Assembly: GCF_932276165.1 (NCBI RefSeq)
Contig: NC_064009.1
Coordinates: 10,726,001 to 10,790,000, forward strand
DNA: 64,000 nucleotides
Origin: Plutella xylostella
Lineage: Eukaryota; Arthropoda; Insecta; Lepidoptera; Plutellidae
Reading direction: 5' to 3'
Shown piece after piece: positions 55,938 through 64,000 of this stretch (its first letter is position 1; each line of letters begins with the position of its first letter). The notes beneath the pieces were generated by a model. The model ran no database searches and had not been told where the DNA came from. It saw only the letters and a program-made list of their open reading frames with translations. A program made the position numbers and the translations under genes.

Positions 55938-57443
55938 CTTTAGAACAGTGTTTTTCAACCTTTTTCATGACGCGACCCCCCTGGCATAAAAAAATATTTC
56001 GCGACCCCCTTGACTCTTTCGGTTTTTTATCATGTATGTATGTGTATGTTACAGTATTCCCAATATTCATTCCAGACGAGGTATTTATGGTCTCCATGAT
56101 TAGGATTCGAAGTAGTACATACTTATCGGATTTAAAAACCCATTATTTTACAATTACATACTTACATCGGATACGTGTGGCCATGTGCATAGGTACGTAC
56201 GAATAATGCCATTGCGACCCGGAATTTCTTGAATAAATTTAATTTGTTGAATAAAAGTTTTCAACAAATTAAAATCCACCAGAACCAGGCAGGAAGGCCA
56301 CCCACGTATTCGTGGTCTATACTCGAGAACTCGTTTACCCCAATGGCTATCGGTTCTTCAGCAGATATAACCAGCACACTACCACTTCAGCTTGCATATT
56401 TTGACAGCTATTTCAGTAATCTTAATAGTTAGTAATCTGTATCTCTAGTAGTTTTAGTAATCTTTCTGACTGATGGAAAACCTCATTTCTGATACGATTT
56501 ATCAGAGAAACCCCAAGCATAGCTCTCTCCATAGCAGGCTGAGCAACTTTAAATCGGTGGACTAGTCCTACCGTCAGTGCCCACGTCTCTGCACCATACA
56601 TCATCACTGGCATGACGCACTGGTTGAAGACTTTTGTCTTCAGGCTCTGAGGAATGGCCGAGGAGAATATGTGACTAAGTTTCCGAATGCAGCCCTACTC
56701 AGTTGGATGCGCCTTCAGCCTGCTTGTCGAAGTTGCTTCTGCCTAGCCGATAAGTCTGCTCGAGGTAGACATATTCTTGCACAACTTCGATTGTTACCTC
56801 ACCAACGACAACCTGCTCCGGTTTGATGTGAGCATTGTACATGACTTTCGTCTTGTCCAAGTTCATACCGAGGCCTACACGTCGGGAAGCAGCATTTAGG
56901 CCACTTCCATCATCCAGCTGAGTTCCTGCAGAGGTTCTGCCATAATAACGATGTCGTCAGCGAAGCAGAGAGGTGTGACATGTACTCTCCATTTATACAT
57001 ATGGCATGTCCATTGTCCATCGGTATCGTACAGACTCCTCAACTCATGGATATAGCGCCAGTCGATTTGAAATATCTGCAACGCTTCCAAAATTGCCCAT
57101 ATCTCGATGGAGTTGAAGGCGTTTTCATAGTCCACAAAGGCTAGATACAGAGGCTCATTATACTCTTCGGTCTTCTGTATAATCTGCCTTACTGTGTGGA
57201 TGTGGTCTATTGTACTAAAACATATCCACGATGAGATAATAGCTCAGCCTTTGCATTTAAGAAATTTTTAAGTAAAAGTATTTTTAAAGTAAGAGTCTCT
57301 CTTAATAAAATAATACTAATTGTCTTTATTGTTTTTTTTTTACTAAAGTTCCCAGTTTTTTCGCCCTTTGGCGACCCCCTTACAGAAGCTTCGCGACCCC
57401 CCAGGGGGTCGCGACCCACAGGTTGAAAAACACTGCTTTAGAA
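55938..57443 (-). mobile_element. hAT element carrying an RTE-like LINE fragment, copy 2
   Basis: Element 55946-57435 (1.49 kb), same ends as copy 1 (CAGTGTTTTTCAACCT and complement), with its own 8-bp duplication CTTTAGAA (55938-55945, 57436-57443). It carries the same minus-strand RTE pieces (YENAFNSIE, CFADDIVIMAE, QCVMPVMMYGAETWALTVGL) but lacks the fold-back MITE of copy 1. Confidence 0.92.
56422..57135 (-). pseudogene. RTE-like reverse transcriptase fragment inside hAT copy 2
   Basis: Broken minus-strand frames, homologous to 9021-9725, with the FADD active-site motif. Shifts and stops differ from copy 1 in part. Confidence 0.85.
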
Positions 57444-60400
57444 TATGCAGATTTGGTTTAAAAATATTGCCTCGCTACGCTCGGCTCTCGAGGTTTTAGG
57501 GAATGTGGGATTATTTCGTTACAAAGCTTCCCTAAAAGCTTTTAAGTTACTCAGGGCAGATATAAATGACTATATGAAATAATGAATGATACCGGAACCC
57601 TCCTGGAGTTAAACAACTAAGGTACCTACCTAAGTATACTTCATCAACTTTAAAAAGCCGATGACAACAACAAACATTACAACAGAAACAATGCCTTATC
57701 CATTACAACCTCTTTATCTATCGCCGTCAGTGACCTGCGCACGCGCCGCCCCCGGGGAAGCACGCGGCGACTCGGTCAGGCGTAGACGCGGCGTGTAGGT
57801 CATATGGTGTCGCTGGCCGTGTCGCCGTCTCCTCGACTGGCTAGTGTGGGCTTTCCCAACCAATAAACCCGCGCGTGCCACCGCCGCCGGGGAAACGACC
57901 GAGGCAAACTTCTAACGAGCGTTTTTTTATCTCACTATGTCGTTATACTGGCTCACCAATGTAGAGCTCACTTCCAATTCCAAAGTTGCTCTACAGTACA
58001 GGAACTTAGGAAGTGAGCTTATCGCGAAGATTACATGGTATAGGGTGGGTCTGGTAAACGGTTATCTCTACCGTATCGATTTCGCTAATTTATAATCATT
58101 CCATTTAGAGGCACATTTTGATAGTGGAAAAATATCCTAAATTACGTGGGTTTTAATCTATTCTTTCATAATGATTTCATCAAAAACTTACCGTAATCTG
58201 TGCAATGTAACTAAATATGACGTATGAAATGTTCACGATGCTGAAACACAAACAAACAAAGCTAACAATAGCAGGTCCTGTGATGTACTTAACATCCGCT
58301 ATGACGCCACGTATAACACCTACATTTCAGTAGGTGTAGTACTATCGGGGAACTGGCCGAAACCTAGAACCGTCAGCCATCGTGTTCACTCCAATTCACA
58401 CGCTCGCACTTGAGTTACGCTTGCGTATAGTCCTGAAATCAAGCCGGTGGGATTTCCCCAACAGTACCTATAGTTTCAGGACGTCCGCATTTGCATATTC
58501 AGCCGGGATCAATTAGCAGACGCGATGTAATTCTGGCTACACTCTGCATCATGTGTAATGTACAGGGTGATTCAACTTCTGCAGAAGCGAGTGCGGGCAG
58601 CCCGGTGACGTAGACACTGTTTCATGAGCTCATTACGTTCATTGAGAAGTCGTTCACATACACAATTCACTTTCCAGACATGAAGTTGAATGGGTGACTG
58701 TTTAGTGGCAATGAAGACAAATATTTGTCAGACTAGATATGCTGAAATATGAATGTTAATGTGTTTCGGGCGTCATAGGTATGCGTCGATTATGTAGATA
58801 TGTACATACTGTATGTAATACGTGGAATCACATCAGTTTTGGTTGAAGAGTCAAGTAACTACTTACATAAAATAACAAAAAGGATAAAAAAAAGTACCTA
58901 CACCCGGACTTCATTATAACTTTAATATGAAATTGAATCTGGTCAAACCGAGAAAGAGAGCATCAGAATTTCACAACCAAAGAACATCCTTAAAACAAAA
59001 CAACCTTGAAACAGTATTGCTGCATGCCAACAGGCCCGTTACCAACATAACGGTCTGAATTAAATACCAGCAAGTACTTGTCACAAACACATAAGAATTA
59101 AGATCCTCCATCGGACACGGACTTGTCTTGAGTGCGTCACTAACTTTCACTAGAGGAGAGGTGAAATGAGGGCAGTGCAGTTACACTGGACAATGGGATG
59201 ACTCCTAAATATAATTAGGTATGTACCTAAATACACGATTTTTAGCCAAAACACAGAATAACAAAACCAGCTACAAATAAATTTTAGATTATGAAAGGAA
59301 CATAATATATTTACTGAAATCATAATTATAGGAACATAGGACGAAAAGCAGCTTAGTAACATTCAAATAGTTTAAGTAAATACAATAGTAGAATAAATAG
59401 TAATCAGACAAACAGGTGCTTAATGCTACTAGTACTTAAGCGTAGGATAATCAACTAGTTTTATAATATTTATCATAGCGAGCGCGTGCGGGAAAAGGCG
59501 CGCGACAGACGCGTGCGGGCGGCGGGTGTGACCGCTGCGTCACTGGGAACTAGACGCATTGCCTCTACAGTCACAGATAGTGTTTTTAAAAACGACACTT
59601 TATCAGGAAAATCGTCGCTGACGTTGCGGAAACCCACGGAAACCGAATACCAATGACGGGCTTAAAAATTAAAAAACCAAGCAACAGCGTCTGATTTACC
59701 TAGCTCAAAAAGATTAGAGTTACTGCACTGTTGGCTACTGAAATGGCGAAAATTTCACCTGTGGCTGTGGCCTTGACCTGGCTGACTCATGGTCGCTGTC
59801 AGGTTCACACTCTCCCTGATGCAACACGCTTCAGGAATCTCGGAGGATGTCCTGTCTGAAACTACAACAGTAATGTTCGTCATATCGTCATCACAACGCG
59901 GAACCACCGCCCACTACAGGCTATGGAAGCTAACATTGTAGCGTTGGAATTACACAATAGACTTCTGACTATTTTTATGGTCCACGGAGGTGTTAGGTTG
60001 TCTCATCGGACCGTTACTTATCAAACGCCTCTATAATTTCTATGAATCAACGCGCTATCTCTAAACTGAATGACAAACCTACTGTGCCACATCCGACTAC
60101 ATCAACAAGCAAACATTACATCAGCGCAGCCTTACTGGCCAGTTATAGCCGCAGCCTGCGTCCAAAGTCCATAAGAGAATTTCACCGTTAACGGAAACCA
60201 GGTCATCTTTGACGTCAGCAGATCGTGTTAGCTAATAAAGATGAAGAGATACGACCTTGTGAATGGCAACCTCTGGTTGCGTCAGCGGCGGGCAGAGGTC
60301 GGCTGGTCCTGCTGATGGACGGTGGCGCTGGACCTCACCGACATGTAGCTAATGACTGTGTCGAACTAGATGGACGGTTGTTTATTTCTGGCTCCAAGTA

Positions 60401-61724
60401 TCTGTTCTGCAAGCTTGCCTTAAATAAGGTAGAGTCTTACAACTGCGCTACGTAAAAAAGGTAAAAGTTGGATGTTCTGGGAGACACATACCTTACTGCG
60501 ACAAACATTATCAGGAATGCGAGGGATGGGGAGGCTGGAAACCAAGGTCACTCGCGTAATCTTAAAGAGAATAGGAAAGTTCCGAATCACCAATTTCATA
60601 ACAAGAAGCAATCTGTGTTGTAACGGCGAGCGACATCCTGCCACACATTCACCGCTGTGGTCAAGGTGAAGACACTTTCTCACCGGACACAGATCCACCG
60701 CCTTCCACCAGCCTCTATCGAACTGTATTTATAGATCTGTCTGTATCTAAGTGATTCATGCTAGTAGGTCGCAAATCGCAACGTAAGCATAATTTAAAAG
60801 GGTACTCATAGGGATTAAGTTAAGTTTTTGATAATTATGTGATCACTTGACACGATTTATTACTTTTATTTTTGGTAGGGTCGGTAGGGTCGTATTGATG
60901 AGCAATCAAAAATGTCGTTCCAGATTCCAGACGCCGTTCTTTTCAGAATAAAAATGAATCCGCCTCGCAACAGGATCAGGATTCGCTCAAATATCTGCGT
61001 GATGCGTGCGGAGTTCAACAATCTTATTTAATTTTATTACTTTAGAGCTTATTATATTTCGTTTTATTAGTCTCCCGGCGCCGCGGGGCATTCCTTCGTC
61101 CTGATTGGTGGATGGAATTTCGCAATTCTGAAACACCGTATTTGGAAGTGTGGCTAAAGTTTGATGAATATGAAATCCTTTACTCAGGAATTTTACAACT
61201 TACCTAACCAATACAAATAAGAATTTGACTAAACAGCCCAAAAATTTGCTTAGCTATATAGTTATCATTATGCAGTAGTTGACGAGGAGAAATCCTCATG
61301 GAAGACCCGCATTATTGGAGCGGGCCTGCCTTCGCATTATGTAGAATGCGTACAACTGGAGATGGCGACGACTTAAAATAAAATCTAATCATTGTACTTA
61401 CCTATTATGAAGTTATTAGCATGTCATGTATCATTGTCAGAATGTAGAGATAGTTTAAGTCGATTATAGCAACCAATACTGGGCTAATAGACTTAAATAG
61501 ACAATCGAAGGTTTAGTTAGAGGCTCAAAATATGCATAGTTACATGAATATAAATAAAGTAATGTCTAAGTGTCTGAATATAATAATATAGGTCGGGTTT
61601 GAAGCATCATCCATGCTCGCGTTCATCGTGAGTAATCTTTAGTCTAAACTACCCACAACCGTTTACGAAAACGACGCTTCTCTTTCCGCTGGCTACATGT
61701 GCGCGTGGCGGCACGTAGCCCTCG

Positions 61725-61754
61725 TGACGTCACGCGGCGGCGTGTGTGACGTCA
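61725..61754. promoter_or_regulatory. Paired TGACGTCA (CRE-like) sites
   Basis: TGACGTCA at 61725-61732 and 61747-61754, 22 bp start to start, about two helical turns, inside a CpG-rich patch. Matches the palindromic CRE bound by CREB/ATF bZIP factors. Confidence 0.6.
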
Positions 61755-61787
61755 CGGCCTCGCGCGGGCCTTGACATTGCGCTCACG

Positions 61788-61815
61788 CACCCGCCGCCGC
61801 CGCCGCCGCCGCCAC
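61788..61815. repeat. CCG trinucleotide microsatellite
   Basis: Run of CCG units just after the paired CRE-like sites, in the CpG-rich patch. The Arg-rich frame it creates is not taken as coding. Confidence 0.85.
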
Positions 61816-61959
61816 CTGCTGGGTTTTTCGACACATTGTTACCCAACCACGCGTCATCACTCATCTATCAATGATGCAACGCAGCTCTACTCAATCGGCT
61901 CTCTCTACAGATTCAATGCCATGTGCTCGGGCGTGACTAAGGCAGCCGCTGAATCAGAT

Positions 61960-63145
61960 TTATTTATATAAGGCACATCAACAGTACATGTTACAATACA
62001 CTTATAAAAGAAAGGTTAGAGAGGTACTTATCAATAACATGTACCAATTACAGACATGCTCAACACTTGTTAGGCACATAACAAAACATAGAAATAATCA
62101 TAATTAAAAATATTACATACTATTAATAATGGTATTACAAAAAAGAAAAATAAAACTTTAACTCACATTCTTTAAAAATTCTGACATGAAAACAGATATA
62201 TAAACTTATTTAAACTATAAAAACAAAAACAACTTCTTAACACTAATATGTTATACATTATTAGTTAGAGATCGCACTAAGTACCTTATTTCTAAAAACT
62301 GCAAGACTATCCCAAAAAATATCCAAATTGTCAAATTTACTATTTATAGTGTTGAATTCCTTGCACATTCTATTGAGTGGAGCGTGTACACCGAGGTTGG
62401 TTCTGGAATGGTTTGAGTGAAATAAATTGGTTATACGTTTACGCGGGTAATTAAATGGGACTGATATTTTGATTTTACTGGAGATATTACTAGAGTATAT
62501 TTTATTATTAACAACATTATATAAGAAAATGAGATCATGCTGAATCCGTCGATGCCGTAAAGAAATCATATTGAAATATGTCAACCGCTGTTCGTACGGA
62601 CACCGGTGTGAGATGCCGGGGCTGATGAAGGCGAGGTGGCGGGTGAAGGCGCGCTGGATGCCCTCGAGGCGCTGCGAGTGCACGGCGTAGTGCGGGTTCC
62701 ACACCACGCTTGCGAACTCCAATATACTCCTAACCAAAGCGTTATACAAAAGGATTTTCGTTTTATTACTAAATCCCCTTGTATTACGCTTTAGAAAGCC
62801 AAGCATCTGAGCCGCTCTTTTAGTGACACGGTCTATATGACTTTTAAAATTCAGTTGGCTATCAAGTATAACGCCTAAATCTTTTATTTCCAGAACTTGA
62901 CTAATATTTTGGTTTGCAATTTTATACAATGATACTAAAGGGTTTTTCTTTTTGGTAAATTTAATAAAGTAACATTTATTTATATTGAGACACATTTTGT
63001 TTCTGTCACACCAGATTTGTATCCTATTTATGTCTTGTTGAATTAGATTTATATCGTTTACGGAATTAACTGTTCTATAAATTTTAAGATCATCGGCATA
63101 GAGAGAAAATTTACAATGTTGAATGCAGGAAGTAATGTCATTAGA
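61960..63145 (-). mobile_element. 5'-truncated jockey-like LINE
   Basis: Minus strand. The 3' part and tail run to about 61960; the coding remnant is at 62261-63145. The 5' part, endonuclease and Gag-like frame are missing, as expected of incomplete reverse transcription. Confidence 0.8.
62261..63145 (-). pseudogene. Reverse transcriptase C-terminal fragment (jockey-like)
   Basis: Open from about 63145 to the stop at 62261 with the active-site motif LYADDLKIYR, then KDLGVILDSQLNFKSHI, a normal thumb region, and SILEFASVVWNPHY near the C-terminus. About 290 residues of an expected 900 or so. The frame is clean, so the insertion is probably young, but it cannot be active. Confidence 0.88.
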
Positions 63146-64000
63146 TTAAACTAACAAAACTGTTCAGGCCAACGCGGGTAAACACGCCGAAAAAGAGAGG
63201 CTGCGATGCGTAATCGCAGTATAGGAGATCCGGCCCTGCCGCACACGTCGGCTCTTGACACTGTGGAACAGCATTCCGACGTCTTCTGGAGAAAAAAAAC
63301 TGTCAAAACTACCGCTCCCTTTAGCGGATAGTTACAAACAGTCGTTAGCGCACAATATCGGAAAGCTATGAATGGAGCTGCGGAAAAAATGTTTACAAAA
63401 GATTGACGCGCGCCGGCGCCTGCGCACTGCCTTCTCGGAACTCATTTGTGACCAACTCAGTTTAAACAAGCTCATCTTTACTTAAAACTAGCTCTTCTTA
63501 CACTGTTTTAGGAGCGACGGCTGCCTAATCACCGCAGGTTTGACGGCCCTAAAGTAACGGCCATTCATTGACGGATGCAGATAAAATATCTAGGTACTTA
63601 GTTTGGAAAATTTAGCGCCCGCACAATGTGGGTGAGATAACAAGTGTTAGGAGAAAACACAGTAGAGATAAGTGCACAATAGATGACGACGGCCGCGACA
63701 CAATGCGAGCGGTTAAATGAATCGATGACCCAGTGAGTCACAAGGACGACGCGGATGAATCCATTGAGAATAGATTGGCTTACTTCATTTCAATATCACT
63801 TGGTACAGCGCCGCTAGTTGCGTAATGTGACGAATATCATGTTTGCATGGAATAATTTTAATCGAGAAACCTTAAATAAATATGAATAAAATGTTTGTAA
63901 TGTAAGAGACAATTTTCATGAATAGCGATGGTTATTTCTCAAAGCAACTTTTCATGTTTTGGACTTAGCTTAAGACCAAATAACTTAAAATAAGACTACT
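63146..64000. other. Window end, nothing recognised
   Basis: No open frame with family marks, no clear repeat. AT-rich towards the end. Confidence 0.5.

Larger units (their letters stand above)
57444..61960. other. Spacer with GC-rich patches, no supported gene
   Basis: GC-rich patches at 57725-57900, 59470-59545 and 61680-61815 stand out of an AT-rich background and may be regulatory. Between them I see no open frame with family marks. Confidence 0.55.

Noticed and set aside
61771..61971. Arg-rich frame beginning MTLRSRTRRRRRRRH
   Set aside because: Made by a CCG microsatellite; no other support.

Overview
The window reads as moth or butterfly (Lepidoptera) nuclear DNA. It has AT-rich spacers, GT-AG introns, tRNA-derived SINEs, RTE-like and jockey-like LINEs, hAT, Harbinger-like and piggyBac-like miniature elements, and the dispersed lepidopteran repeat that starts AGGGTTCCGTAGC and ends GCACTTGGCCGG.

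From 1.6 to 32.8 kb, plus strand, lies one complete gene, cohesin subunit SA (STAG/stromalin, Scc3 family). I could follow 25 coding exons with matching phases, giving about 1,278 codons. A shorter form of about 1,140 codons ends inside the splice donor after exon 21. Introns are full of nested transposons. A hAT element sits exactly in the exon 1 splice donor and has duplicated it. Many exons are followed by a nearby direct partial copy of themselves (exons 6, 9, 10, 12, 14, 15, 17, 20, 22). In exons 10 and 12 these form in-frame tandem arrays (111 bp x3, 147 bp x6), and after exon 22 a roughly 150-bp exon-tail array.

From 33 to 48.5 kb is a retroelement region. It holds a 2.35-kb LTR element that encodes only Gag (minus strand, 187-bp LTRs, tRNA-Pro-type primer site) and an 8.8-kb BEL/Pao element (minus strand, 257-bp LTRs, GATAT target duplication). 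The BEL/Pao element has one open frame covering gag, pol and an envelope-like part. Both have LTR pairs that look identical by eye, so both insertions look young.

At 51.3-51.7 kb on the minus strand is a small single-exon gene for a secreted protein with IL-17-like sequence marks. The rest (52-64 kb) holds no further host gene I can support. It contains a second copy of the hAT element that carries an RTE fragment, a jockey-like reverse transcriptase remnant at 62.3-63.1 kb, a few GC-rich patches (one with two spaced TGACGTCA sites), and retroelement tails.

The least ordinary features are the repeated 'echo' copies of SA exons, the transposon in the splice donor, the hAT/RTE composite mobilised at least twice, the transposon carrying what looks like a promoter plus a first exon, and the IL-17-like gene. 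No search or RNA evidence was available, so all products are assigned from reading the sequence.
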